Shown piece by piece: positions 28,910 to 37,649 of a stretch of DNA of 64,000 nt (positions are counted from its first letter, which is position 1; every line of letters starts with the position of its first letter). Under the pieces are notes generated by a model, which did not search any database, was not told the origin of the DNA, and saw only the letters and a program-made list of their open reading frames with translations. This DNA is from RFSX01 sp965248155. Lineage in GTDB: Bacteria > Bacteroidota > Bacteroidia > Chitinophagales > Saprospiraceae. The translations under genes were made by a program, and so were the position numbers. Location of the stretch: assembly GCA_965248155.1 (NCBI GenBank), contig CBDFIO010000002.1, positions 1-64,000 on the forward strand. Direction: 5' to 3'.

Positions 28910-29980
28910 TTAATAGTTTGTTGTGCTTGGGGAAACGGAAAAGGCCTCAACTGCTCCCGCCTCAATTAATGAATTAATGACAGACGCTTCATTTTCTTTG
29001 TCTGCAAGTGCAACTATGCACCCTCCTCCTCCGGACCCTACAATTTTAGAACCTAATGCTCCGGCATTATTTGTGGCTTCTATCATATCATCAATTTTTG
29101 GAACCGTAATAAGGAGTTTATCTCTTAATATTTTATGATGTTCATTCATCAATTCTCCAATTGCTGATCTATCTAAAGTTTCCTGATTAAAAAGTGCTCT
29201 TGCCTTTTTCGTAATTGAATAATTCATTATTGCAGCTCGAAAGATATCCTTTAATCTGTGTTCAACACAATTAGTATAACTACCAAGATCGGAAATATCG
29301 GTCTCCTCAATTTTAAAACTAGGATAAAGGCTTTTCACTTGAGCTATAGCTGGCAGTGCGTCTCCTTTCAATTGAGCAAGCGTCCCCAAAGTATCTTTTG
29401 ATATTCCTGAATTTCCAATTACCAATCCTTCAAAGGGTTGGGTTAATCGCTCTATTTGATCGGTTTTGGTATCAAGATATATAAGCCCCCCCATGCCAAT
29501 TGTATATTGATCCATCTTGCCACCAGAAGAGTTTTGCTCGATGACTTCTGTTTCATATGCCAATTGGGAAATCAGTTCAGCTGTCACCTCCTGACTCATG
29601 CCAAAAGTTGTTGTTAAAAATTTGATCCAAGCCACAGTTAGTGCTGATGAACTCGATAATCCGGCGTTGATAGGGATATTGCTCTTGATTTCGATATCAA
29701 AACCTCGATCCGGTATGCATCCATTTCGCTTTAGAACTTTAAGTGCTAATCTCAAATAGTCTCCTTGATTTACATCGTGTAAAGGCGCATTAAGATCTAT
29801 CTTATCTTCTTCATTCAAATCAGGCTTGTAAATATTAAAGTAGTTGCTCTTGTTTTCTTTTACTCTAATCTCAATAAATCGATTAATAGAGCACGCAATT
29901 ACAGGTAGTTGCATATAATCCTGATGATCTCCAAAGAGGCAAATTCGACCTGGAGCTTTATAAATAAAATCATGAAACAT
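28910..29980 (-). CDS. GHMP-family sugar kinase, galactokinase-like
   Basis: 356 residues with the three GHMP motifs: APGRICLFGDHQDYM (galactokinases have GEHTDY or similar), SNIPINAGLSSSSAL (ATP-binding glycine/serine loop) and KIVGSGGGGCIVAL near the C-terminus. It phosphorylates a sugar or sugar alcohol with ATP in the cytoplasm. First gene of the operon with the GH109-like protein and the symporter (gaps of about 30 bp), so an exported glycan-derived sugar such as N-acetylgalactosamine or galactose is a reasonable guess. Divergent from the adenosine deaminase with a 54-bp gap. Confidence 0.85.
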   Translation of the reverse strand: MFHDFIYKAPGRICLFGDHQDYMQLPVIACSINRFIEIRVKENKSNYFNIYKPDLNEEDKIDLNAPLHDVNQGDYLRLALKVLKRNGCIPDRGFDIEIKSNIPINAGLSSSSALTVAWIKFLTTTFGMSQEVTAELISQLAYETEVIEQNSSGGKMDQYTIGMGGLIYLDTKTDQIERLTQPFEGLVIGNSGISKDTLGTLAQLKGDALPAIAQVKSLYPSFKIEETDISDLGSYTNCVEHRLKDIFRAAIMNYSITKKARALFNQETLDRSAIGELMNEHHKILRDKLLITVPKIDDMIEATNNAGALGSKIVGSGGGGCIVALADKENEASVINSLIEAGAVEAFSVSPSTTNY

Positions 29981-30034
29981 CTTCAGCTAAAGTACATAAA
30001 AGTGCTGTTTCCAAAACTTTGTATCTTAGTAATT

Positions 30035-31018
30035 ATGGATTATTCAAGCCTCCCCAAAATTGAATTGCATCTCCATCTCGATTGCTCACTCAGTTATGAA
30101 GTTGTTCGCCAAATCGATCCGACCATTTCCCGTGAAGATTTTAAATCCTCGTTTATTGCGCCTCCAAAATGTACTGACCTTGTAGACTACCTTTCTAGAG
30201 CTATAAAAGGATTTCAATTGATGCAAACGGAAGAACAATTAAAGCTTGTCACAGATGATTTGTATCGCCAACTTCATGATGACCATGTCATCTATGCAGA
30301 GATTCGCTTTGCTCCATTACAACATTTGCTTCAAGGTCTCAATCCTGAACATGTTGTCGAAACAGTACTCGCAGCTTCACAAAAAGCAAAAGAAAGATAC
30401 AATATTGAAGGGGGTGTCATTCTTTGTACACTTAGACACTATAGCAAACCACAAAGTATGGAAACAATACCCCTTTGTGAAAAATATCTGGGTCATGGAG
30501 TTGTCGGATTTGATATAGCAGCAGACGAAGCCGGATATCCGATTGATGAACATATTTCTGCCTTCGAATACGCGCGATCTAAAGATATTCCTTGTACAGC
30601 ACACGCGGGTGAAGCCAGGGGTCCTGACAGTGTCTGGGAAACATTAAAACATTTCCGGCCAAGCAGAATAGGTCACGGGGTAAGATGTGCTGAAGATGAT
30701 GCATTACTTCAATTTCTCAAGGATCATGATATTCATCTTGAAGTCTGCCCTACCAGTAACATCCAAACAAATATTTTCGAATCTATCCAAAATCATAATG
30801 CGGCACTCATCTTTGATAGAGGAATTTCCATGAGCATTAATACAGATGCCCGAACCATATCTAATACGACGCTGGCTCATGAATATGAATTGATGACTAA
30901 AGTTTTCGCCTGGACCAAGGCTCATTTCAAAAGATGTAATCTTGAAGCGATCAGACATGCGTTTACTACAGATGAAATAAAAGAGCAGCTCAGCAAAAAA
31001 ATTAATACTGCTTATTAA
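30035..31018 (+). CDS. Adenosine deaminase family protein
   Basis: 327 residues from the ATG at 30035; upstream in-frame ATGs (29909, 29972) would add unlikely sequence overlapping the divergent kinase gene. Amidohydrolase metal motifs are complete: KIELHLHLDCSLS, HAGEARGPDSVWETL, RIGHGVR, LEVCPTSNIQT and MSINTDAR. It hydrolyses adenosine or a related purine or modified nucleoside to the inosine-type product. Some family members act on adenine or aminofutalosine; the substrate is not fixed by the motifs alone. Confidence 0.85.
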   Translation: MDYSSLPKIELHLHLDCSLSYEVVRQIDPTISREDFKSSFIAPPKCTDLVDYLSRAIKGFQLMQTEEQLKLVTDDLYRQLHDDHVIYAEIRFAPLQHLLQGLNPEHVVETVLAASQKAKERYNIEGGVILCTLRHYSKPQSMETIPLCEKYLGHGVVGFDIAADEAGYPIDEHISAFEYARSKDIPCTAHAGEARGPDSVWETLKHFRPSRIGHGVRCAEDDALLQFLKDHDIHLEVCPTSNIQTNIFESIQNHNAALIFDRGISMSINTDARTISNTTLAHEYELMTKVFAWTKAHFKRCNLEAIRHAFTTDEIKEQLSKKINTAY

Positions 31019-31097
31019 ATGGAGCTACAGTAAAAAGTTAAACAGACTCAAGCATTCTTGTTATTAATGCCTATTTTTTCATTCTTAAATAATATCA

Positions 31098-32567
31098 GTG
31101 GGATTTGCTATATCAGCGGGACATGAATTAACAAGAGATACTGCTAGAGAAATATTGGAAAACGGAGGAAATGCTTTTGATGCGGCTATTGCTGCTTATG
31201 CTGTTATGTTTATTTCTGAACCTGCCATGGCCTCGGCAGGTGCAAGTGGACTCGCTACAACTTATTCAAAAGAACATGGAATAAAGGTTTTCGATTTTTT
31301 TTCGCAGACCCCTCACCAGCAATTGGCTCAGGATAAAATCGATTACTATCCCATCTGTATTGAATTTCCGGATACGACTGAAGAATTCCATGTCGGTCTA
31401 GCTGCTTCGACAGTACCAGGAGCTATTGCGGGTATTTTTAAAATTCATGAAGCCTTTGGATCTATACCTATTCAAGAGCTCTTTCAGCCTGCTATTCATC
31501 ACTGTAAAAGCGGAGTGGCATTGGATGATTTTCAGGCCTATGATTTAAAATTGCTGCAAGAAATATTGAGGGCAGATAAAATAGGAACGGATATATTTTT
31601 TACGGAAGATCGAATTAAAAAGTCCGGTGAAATGATTCAAATGCCTCAGGCTGCTGATTTTTTAGAATACATAGGAAAAGCAGGCTCTGATGCTTTTTAT
31701 AAAGGTGAGATTGCTAAGTCAATATGTGATGACTGCATATCAAAAGGAGCCCATCTAAGGAGAGAAGATTTTGAAAATTATGATGTGGGAATTCATGATC
31801 CACTTATAGTTAACAATGGGGACATTTCAATAGCTTCTCCGGGGAGTCCAAGTATCGGATCTTTCGGTTTGGCCTTATACTGGGGTCTGTGTGTTAAGAA
31901 AAAATGGTCTGATGAACAAGCCTTGAAGTATACTGCTGAGAATATCCGTAATAAAGAAAAAGTATTAAATGAGTTAAATGCGCTCTTTCCAGATAGTGAT
32001 ATTCGTACTGATCAGGGACCTTTGGCAACCAATGGTACCTCTCATTTTACAATTGTCGATAAGCATTCAAATGCCATTAGTCTTACAAGTTCTTTAGGTG
32101 AGGGTTGTGGATATTTTATTCCTAATACTCAGATGCATATGAATAATATGTTGGGTGAACCCTATCTATTACCAGGCGGAACCCATTCCTGGAAGAAAAA
32201 TGTTCGCCTCAATTCTATGATGACTCCCAGTATAATATTGGAAAATCAACAACTGAAAATGGTGACCGGCTCTGGAGGAGCAAGTAGGATACCCGTTGTC
32301 CTCAAGCAAGTCATCAGCAACGTACTGGAGAAAAACATGTCCCTTGAAGAGGCGACTGAATTACCTCGGATTCACTTTCAGGAAAACACATTACATCTTG
32401 AAGATTCCAGAGAATGTCAATATCCTGATGGAGATTATAAAATCGAGAGGTGGTCTGCTAAGTCCTTATATTTTGGAGGTGTGAATTCAGTTCTCATCCA
32501 TCCAGATGGCCATTTAGAAGCGTGGGCTGATCGGCGTCGTCTAGGTTCTGCTGGAGTTTGGGATTGA
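31098..32567 (+). CDS. ggt: Gamma-glutamyltransferase family protein
   Basis: 489 residues starting at GTG 31098 (MGFAISAGHELTRDTAREIL), without a signal peptide, so shorter than the exported enzymes. Ntn-hydrolase features are clear: ENGGNAFDAAIAAYAV and AGASGLATTY at the N-terminus, the autocleavage and nucleophile Thr about residue 314 (NGTSHFTIVD), SSLGEGCG, and the small-subunit NSMMTPSIIL and GSGGASRIP. It transfers or hydrolyses gamma-glutamyl groups such as glutathione. Alternatives are related cephalosporin or peptide hydrolases. Confidence 0.88.
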   Translation: MGFAISAGHELTRDTAREILENGGNAFDAAIAAYAVMFISEPAMASAGASGLATTYSKEHGIKVFDFFSQTPHQQLAQDKIDYYPICIEFPDTTEEFHVGLAASTVPGAIAGIFKIHEAFGSIPIQELFQPAIHHCKSGVALDDFQAYDLKLLQEILRADKIGTDIFFTEDRIKKSGEMIQMPQAADFLEYIGKAGSDAFYKGEIAKSICDDCISKGAHLRREDFENYDVGIHDPLIVNNGDISIASPGSPSIGSFGLALYWGLCVKKKWSDEQALKYTAENIRNKEKVLNELNALFPDSDIRTDQGPLATNGTSHFTIVDKHSNAISLTSSLGEGCGYFIPNTQMHMNNMLGEPYLLPGGTHSWKKNVRLNSMMTPSIILENQQLKMVTGSGGASRIPVVLKQVISNVLEKNMSLEEATELPRIHFQENTLHLEDSRECQYPDGDYKIERWSAKSLYFGGVNSVLIHPDGHLEAWADRRRLGSAGVWD

Positions 32568-32639
32568 GTGGATTGAGAGAATGGAATAATGGAATAATGA
32601 AGTAATGAGGTTATGCAATAATGAAAATATAAAAAGATG

Positions 32640-33015
32640 CTTTTTCATTTCGACTTAGGCTATAGAGGGAAGCCACTTGTCACATCGACTGAGCGAAGTG
32701 AATGGAGAGGGTACGCAGTGAACGGAGAAATATACTTTGGGAGAGTATAATTAGTTGATGCATAAAAACATTACTTGTACTACATATAATGCAGATTTCT
32801 CCGCTTCGGTCGAAATGGAAAATGTTAGTGAATGGATGATGGGATGAATAGATAGAGTAATGATAGAATGAATAATCCTTTGTCATCTCGACCGAACGAA
32901 CTGAATATTAGTAAGTGAAGTAAATTGCTCAATATGAATAAATATTCATTGAAAGCAGTTTGTCACCTCGACTGAACGAAGAGAATGGAGAGGGAATGGA
33001 GTGAGAGCGGAAAAA
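32640..33015 (-). repeat. Interspersed intergenic repeat, copy C (inverted)
   Basis: Minus-strand copy of the repeat family: 32640-32826 pairs with 23941-24131 of copy B along almost its whole length (AGCCACTTGTCACATCGACT, TGCAGATTTCTCCGCTTCGG, TCGAAATGGAAAATGTTA). 32880-33005 holds further CTCGACCGAACGAA and GAATGGAGAGGGAATGGAG words. It occupies the gap between the convergent transferase and esterase genes. Confidence 0.75.
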
Positions 33016-33020
33016 AATTA

Positions 33021-34373
33021 CTAGCTCAATTGGCTTTCATTGGTATAATCAAAGTGTATCAAGACATCAAAGAGACGAGATAGTTCGAGTCGCTGGGTGT
33101 ATCTGAAAATAAATTTATAGTTGAATCCTGCACCCATTTGATAGACCTGATTGGGATTCATGAAATACTTCCCAGAATAACTTGCATAATTCACTTCATC
33201 AAAAATTATATAATGTTGATCCCCGTCAACTTTTGTCAGTGTATTATTGACTGTTAAGCATGAGGTCCATGGTACAGTTTGCTTTTGGACTGCCCCAGCA
33301 AATTTACCTTGAGAATTAGAAACAAATGCATTAAGGCACCCTGTTCCAAAGGTGAAGGCCACATTCTTATAATTATCCTGATGTTTCCTTTTTAAGAAAG
33401 ACCCCATCCAGTCTCCGTTTAAAGATCTTCCATCCATGACATGAAAATTGTGAGCCCAGACAGCCACTTTGGCACCCACCTCGACGATTTGCTGCCACCA
33501 ATCAGTATAAATGGCCATCAATGAATCTCTGGGGGTTCCAAATTGCTGAACCCGATAGATGTATTCACGATGTTTTATGACATGAGATGCCATCAATGCA
33601 ACTTGGTAATCAAATTCTGAAGACTTGACTACGAAATCTTCTTTATTGTCAATCATGTATTGATAGACCTCATCTACACGATCACGATTGATCATCTTTT
33701 CCTCTTTTGAAAGCTCATCATAATTTTGAAGGGAATATGGTAAAGATCCGTATTTGCTTATTATATCAAAAGCATCATCCGGTGCTACGACATTCAGATA
33801 ATCATAGACCATATCTTCTTCAATATTAAAATCGCCGCCTTGGGGATCACAGCCAACGAAGAAAATTTTATTTCCATCAGTCCGTGTCAGGTTAATTTCG
33901 TATATCCATTGAGCCAGATCACGAACTTCCTGAGTATCATATACCCAATAATAAGTCTGATCAATTACACTGTTAACATCACCAATGCCTTTAACAACAA
34001 AGTCGTTTACTTTCATGGCATGCCCCCAGGGTATTTCAAAAATGACTGCATTAAATTCCTTTTTCAATGCGAGTTGCCTGAATATTTTGTCTTTCATTGA
34101 AAAGAACTCTGACGTTCCGTGTGTTCCTTCTCCCAGCCCAACAATTTTTGAATCGCCAAGATAGTCTATCAAGTAATCCAGGGAACTATCGTAATCATCA
34201 GGAACAGCATTATTAAATGTATAAGCGTACTTAGAATTAAGTTCATCAACAACCAGTATTTCATCACTGGTCAGTGAACAATCGGTTTTGGTTTCAACAA
34301 TGGGAATATCTTCACTACAAGACAGGAATAAAAGAGCTACGGGTATAAAAAGGAAATGATTTCGGTTCAACAT
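33021..34373 (-). CDS. Erythromycin-esterase-like lipoprotein
   Basis: 450 residues. Lipoprotein signal ending ALLFLSC. The catalytic region has VGLGEGTHGTSEFF with the Glu/His pair of the erythromycin-esterase family, then FEIPWGHAMKVNDFV, FFVGCDPQGGDF and VAVWAHNFHV (second His). The fold hydrolyses ester bonds; only some members cleave macrolides, and many Bacteroidota copies are of unknown substrate. The start codon lies 11 bp from an IS1595 element, so native upstream signals have been displaced and expression may now depend on the insertion sequence. Confidence 0.85.
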   Translation of the reverse strand: MLNRNHFLFIPVALLFLSCSEDIPIVETKTDCSLTSDEILVVDELNSKYAYTFNNAVPDDYDSSLDYLIDYLGDSKIVGLGEGTHGTSEFFSMKDKIFRQLALKKEFNAVIFEIPWGHAMKVNDFVVKGIGDVNSVIDQTYYWVYDTQEVRDLAQWIYEINLTRTDGNKIFFVGCDPQGGDFNIEEDMVYDYLNVVAPDDAFDIISKYGSLPYSLQNYDELSKEEKMINRDRVDEVYQYMIDNKEDFVVKSSEFDYQVALMASHVIKHREYIYRVQQFGTPRDSLMAIYTDWWQQIVEVGAKVAVWAHNFHVMDGRSLNGDWMGSFLKRKHQDNYKNVAFTFGTGCLNAFVSNSQGKFAGAVQKQTVPWTSCLTVNNTLTKVDGDQHYIIFDEVNYASYSGKYFMNPNQVYQMGAGFNYKFIFRYTQRLELSRLFDVLIHFDYTNESQLS

Positions 34374-34376
34374 ACT

Positions 34377-34384
34377 TAAAGTTA
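34377..34384 (+). repeat. Target-site duplication of IS1595 element, esterase side
   Basis: TAAAGTTA here and again at 35433-35440 directly flank the element. Eight bases is the usual duplication length for this family. Confidence 0.85.
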
Positions 34385-35432
34385 TATGACTATCGGATTA
34401 ATTACATATTTACCTCCCATTTTACAGATACAGAGTTAGTTACAACTCTATCGAATACAGAATTGAAGTATTTTCTATTAAACTTATAGCAGAACTCATC
34501 GAGATAACTTTGCAGATATTGCTCACCAATGGAATGATGCACATCTAACAGCAATCTTTTGGCATTGCTTATGACTATATGAACCCAAGGCAGAATTTTA
34601 CGAGTCTCTTTCTTGTCCTTTATTACCACAGCTTTATGGTCAGTGAGGCTGTTTGCTAAATCATTATAGTTATTAGCTCCGTCTGTTATTGCAGATGTTT
34701 TTGTATCAATAGCTTGTTCTACTTGTGCATTGGTGCTTTCTTTGCTAAGGTCATCTAGTAATTTCATTTTAATGTATCTCACTTTTTTATTGGTTTTGTG
34801 CCTGTATTTTTTAGTAGGTTCCACAGATATTGATTCAGCCATAACCAATACTATTGCTTGCTTTTGACTTCCTTTACCTCTCTTATATTTTCCATCATTG
34901 TTTTCTAATTCTATTACGGTTTGATCTCGTCTTTCTTTGTTGGGAACTATTTCAAAGAAACCTTCATCAAGTTCAACTTGATTACCAAGAAGATAATTAT
35001 CATCTCGCCTACCCATAGAGTGACGTATTTTATGAAGCATATACCAAATAGGCTCATAATAGGGATGACCTAACTGTCTTTGTATTTCTAATGCAGAAAA
35101 ACTCTTTTTTGTGCTGGTAAGCATCATCATTCCAAAATACCAATAGTAGTAGGGTAGCTGAGATTTATGTAGTAATGTTCCACTACGTAAAGTCGTTCTA
35201 AACTTACAGGATTTACATTGGTATTGACTTCTTGTGGATAGCCAATAATGCTCTTGAGATTGGCAACGCTTACAAATAACTCCTTGTCTATCTCTTTCTG
35301 CTTTAAAGTGAGCTTTGCAGCTTGCTTCATCTGGATACTTTTTGAAAAAATCTTGTAACTTCATAACTAAGTGTCTAATAATTAGAAAGATACGAAATTA
35401 TAGTGTCTTGTGCAAGCAATCCGATAGTCATA
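34385..35432 (-). mobile_element. IS1595-family insertion sequence
   Basis: 1048 bp with perfect terminal repeats TATGACTATCGGATT (from 34385) and AATCCGATAGTCATA (to 35432), flanked by the 8-bp duplication TAAAGTTA. One intact transposase gene. Clean ends and an exact duplication point to a recent insertion into the space between the esterase and arsR genes. Confidence 0.93.
34402..35364 (-). CDS. IS1595-family transposase
   Basis: 320 residues. N-terminal zinc ribbon (CKRCQSQEHYW and YQCKSCKFRTTLRSGT) followed by the ISXO2-like DDE domain with VELDEGFFEIVPN, AITDGANNY and the later HHSIGEQYLQSYLDEFCYKFNR block. It moves the surrounding element. The frame is intact from ATG at 35364. Transcription runs towards the erythromycin-esterase gene, so readthrough could drive that gene. 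Confidence 0.93.
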   Translation of the reverse strand: MKLQDFFKKYPDEASCKAHFKAERDRQGVICKRCQSQEHYWLSTRSQYQCKSCKFRTTLRSGTLLHKSQLPYYYWYFGMMMLTSTKKSFSALEIQRQLGHPYYEPIWYMLHKIRHSMGRRDDNYLLGNQVELDEGFFEIVPNKERRDQTVIELENNDGKYKRGKGSQKQAIVLVMAESISVEPTKKYRHKTNKKVRYIKMKLLDDLSKESTNAQVEQAIDTKTSAITDGANNYNDLANSLTDHKAVVIKDKKETRKILPWVHIVISNAKRLLLDVHHSIGEQYLQSYLDEFCYKFNRKYFNSVFDRVVTNSVSVKWEVNM

Positions 35433-35488
35433 TAAAGTTATCTATAATCTTAGAGAATTGAAGTCTCAAAGTTGACATTTTGAAAATT

Positions 35489-35508
35489 ATATCGTTATAT
35501 TGCGATAT
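35489..35508 (+). promoter_or_regulatory. Palindromic ArsR operator candidate
   Basis: ATATCGTTATATTGCGATAT: arms ATATCG and CGATAT around an 8-base centre, overlapping the arsR start codon at 35507. Its reverse complement recurs with three differences at 35844-35863. This fits autoregulation by the encoded repressor. Confidence 0.6.
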
Positions 35509-35827
35509 GGGATTAAGTAAATCACAATTATTCTCCGATCATCATAATAAAATTGCGGCTATGGCGAAAGCTCTGGCCCATCCCGCTCGAATTGCCATTT
35601 TGGAATTCCTGATTAAGAAAGGATCTTGTGTATGTGGAGATATTGTTGATGAATTGCCATTATCTCAAGCAACAGTATCTCAACATTTGAAAGCCATGAA
35701 AGAAGCTGGAATTCTGAGAGGTGAAATAGATGGTCCATTCAGATGTTATTGTATTGATGCAGAACAGTGTATGAAGTTGTCAGCTTCCATTGAAGGTATG
35801 TTTGACAGTCTGAAAACTCGCTGTTGA
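35507..35827 (+). CDS. ArsR/SmtB-family transcriptional repressor
   Basis: 106 residues from ATG at 35507 (MGLSKSQLFSDHHNKIAAMA); an upstream TTG at 35480 would place the operator inside the gene. Winged helix with ALAHPARIAILEFL, the metal box GSCVCGDIVDEL in the position of the ArsR ELCVCDL motif, and the recognition helix LSQATVSQHLKAMKEAG. A further Cys pair (CYCIDAEQC) and a terminal Cys may add ligands. It likely binds a thiophilic ion (arsenite, cadmium, lead or similar) and releases DNA. Target sites and a Cys-rich peptide gene follow. Confidence 0.85.
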   Translation: MGLSKSQLFSDHHNKIAAMAKALAHPARIAILEFLIKKGSCVCGDIVDELPLSQATVSQHLKAMKEAGILRGEIDGPFRCYCIDAEQCMKLSASIEGMFDSLKTRC

Positions 35828-35843
35828 TTTTTTTTGGCTATAG

Positions 35844-35863
35844 CTATCGCAATATTACGATTT
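35844..35863 (+). promoter_or_regulatory. Second ArsR operator candidate
   Basis: CTATCGCAATATTACGATTT matches the reverse complement of the arsR operator at 17 of 20 positions and lies 31 bp before the small Cys-rich gene. It suggests that the repressor controls that gene directly. Confidence 0.6.
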
Positions 35864-35894
35864 AAATATTTTTTAATTATTAAAATTTAAAACA

Positions 35895-35987
35895 ATGAAA
35901 AAATTAATTATTGCTGCAACACTACTTGGAGGAGCTGCATTGGCATGTTGTGACTGGCCTTGCTGCGTTGGAGGTGGTTGTTGCTAA
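35895..35987 (+). CDS. 30-residue exported peptide with three Cys-Cys pairs
   Basis: ATG at 35895, stop at 35985-35987. The N-terminus MKKLIIAATLLGGAALA is a textbook signal sequence. Cleavage after Ala-Leu-Ala leaves CCDWPCCVGGGCC, 13 residues of which six are Cys in three adjacent pairs. Lipidation at the first Cys is possible though the box (ALAC) is not canonical. Its position behind an ArsR-family repressor and a copy of that repressor's operator suggests a secreted or periplasmic metal-binding peptide. Too short for routine gene finders; I know no described family with this pattern. Confidence 0.65.
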   Translation: MKKLIIAATLLGGAALACCDWPCCVGGGCC

Positions 35988-36030
35988 CCAGAGATTTATA
36001 GCCTTGATTGACTTTTCTTTTGAGGTATAA

Positions 36031-36060
36031 TAAAAATGCCCCGACTCAATGAGCCGGGGC
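36031..36060 (-). terminator. Intrinsic terminator
   Basis: GCCCCG-A-CTCA-A-TGAG-C-CGGGGC hairpin at 36038-36060 with one A-C mismatch. On the minus strand it is followed by a T-rich run (36037-36031), so it ends the OmpA transcript. It may also work for the peptide gene coming from the other side. Confidence 0.75.
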
Positions 36061-36092
36061 TTAATCAGATATGAAAAAACTATTTCTATCTT

Positions 36093-37649
36093 CTATCCTT
36101 TCTTGCCTTTGGTTTCCACTACTCTCTTCACAGTACTTCCCGTAACCATTGCTCTTCTATTTAATTTTCTTCCCTCTGCAGTTTCATTATCTGCAATTGG
36201 GTTAGATTCGCCATATCCTTCGTAGTATAATCTTTCAGGATCACCGCCAGCTTTTACTAAGCTGTTGTATACTTTCTTAGCTCTTCTTTGAGAGATTCTC
36301 ATATTCGTAGATTCCGCACCTTGAGAATCAGAATATCCACCTACATTAAGGTATGCTTGAGGATAAGCTTCTGCAAATTCTACAATGCTAGAAATATGAT
36401 CATCATATCCTTCTGCAGGAACTGTTCCTCTTTCAAAAAGAATAAGCGGACTTGCATATCCATTGATAATTTCTTCAGTAGTAGGCTTTCTAACTTTAGG
36501 GCATCCATCTAACTCAGGAAGACCAGCTTCATCTGGGCAAGCATCATCTTTGTCAGCAACACTGTCACCATCTCTATCCGGACATCCTTTAGCATCAACT
36601 GATCCAGGAGTCTCAGGACATGCATCATCTTTGTCAGCAACATTATCTTTATCACCGTCCGGACATCCATATAGAGGACCAGGAGTATTTATACAGTTAT
36701 CGTTTTCATCATCGAATCCATCTCCGTCAGTATCAGGAATTGGACATCCATTGTAACTTGAAAGACCGGATATTTCCAGACATTCGTCAATATTATCACC
36801 AACACCATCTCCGTCAGTATCAGGACAACCGGCATACATTGCATCTCCTGCAATTTCAGGACAAGCGTCTTCACCGTCAATTATTCCATCACCATCCGTA
36901 TCAGGACAACCATTATATTGAGCCAATCCAGCAACTTCAGGACAAGCATCATCGCCATCAATTATTCCGTCACCATCCGTATCAGGACAACCGGCATATT
37001 CTTTTAAACCAGGAGTCTCAGGGCATGCATCTTTTTTATCAGCTACCTTATCACCATCCATATCTTGTTTTCCAAGATTAAATGCTAATCCAAATTCAGT
37101 TACAAGATGCTTATCATTACCATCTGCAGTGACACCATCATAATCGTCTCCAGAATAGAAAGCATACTGACTATGTAAGAATATCCCAACGCCATCAGAA
37201 ATATTCCATTTGAATCCTGCACCAGCCATAGGGAGCGCTAAACCGCTACCGTCTACACTCGAACCTCCATCAGCAGAAAAACTGGCATAACCCAATCCCA
37301 GGGAAATGAAAGGAATAAATTTTGTGTCTTTTGTTAATTTATAATGAGCTCCTAAGTTAAACTGAGTAGCGCTCGCAGTAAAAATTGAAGCTCCACTGTC
37401 GTCTTCATATCCTGTTTTACCAAAAGTAGCACCTATTGATACATCAAAACTTGAACTTAGATACTTGGAAACTCTAGCTCCATATATAAATTCAGGTGAG
37501 CCAAATGGTACGTGGCTACCATGATCACCATTATAGTCTAATTTACCAATACTAAGGCCTACACTCCATTCTGCAATATCAGATTGTGCTGAAACTGAGA
37601 ATGTCAATCCAACTAAAAGGATAAACGTAAATAAAATTTGCTTTTTCAT
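36093..37649 (-). CDS. OmpA-family protein with thrombospondin type 3 repeats
   Basis: 518 residues. Signal peptide (FTFILLVGLTFSVSAQ), N-terminal outer-membrane barrel (about 20-200), then about nine calcium-binding type 3 repeats of the pattern DTDGDGIIDGEDACPE-AG---Y-GCP (about 205-400), and an OmpA C-terminal domain (about 410-510) with GGYSDSQG, the NMRISQRRAKKVYNSL helix and NRRAMV for peptidoglycan binding. It links outer membrane and cell wall. The repeats create long antisense open frames that are not genes. It stands alone, with a terminator downstream. Confidence 0.92.
   Translation of the reverse strand: MKKQILFTFILLVGLTFSVSAQSDIAEWSVGLSIGKLDYNGDHGSHVPFGSPEFIYGARVSKYLSSSFDVSIGATFGKTGYEDDSGASIFTASATQFNLGAHYKLTKDTKFIPFISLGLGYASFSADGGSSVDGSGLALPMAGAGFKWNISDGVGIFLHSQYAFYSGDDYDGVTADGNDKHLVTEFGLAFNLGKQDMDGDKVADKKDACPETPGLKEYAGCPDTDGDGIIDGDDACPEVAGLAQYNGCPDTDGDGIIDGEDACPEIAGDAMYAGCPDTDGDGVGDNIDECLEISGLSSYNGCPIPDTDGDGFDDENDNCINTPGPLYGCPDGDKDNVADKDDACPETPGSVDAKGCPDRDGDSVADKDDACPDEAGLPELDGCPKVRKPTTEEIINGYASPLILFERGTVPAEGYDDHISSIVEFAEAYPQAYLNVGGYSDSQGAESTNMRISQRRAKKVYNSLVKAGGDPERLYYEGYGESNPIADNETAEGRKLNRRAMVTGSTVKRVVETKGKKG

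Noticed and set aside
33021..34373. Calling the esterase a macrolide-resistance gene
   Set aside because: The GEGTHG motif defines a broad family; most environmental members have no shown activity on erythromycin.
36288..37081. Several open frames on the plus strand opposite the OmpA/TSP3 gene
   Set aside because: They mirror the repetitive Asp-rich codons of the real gene and give low-complexity proteins.
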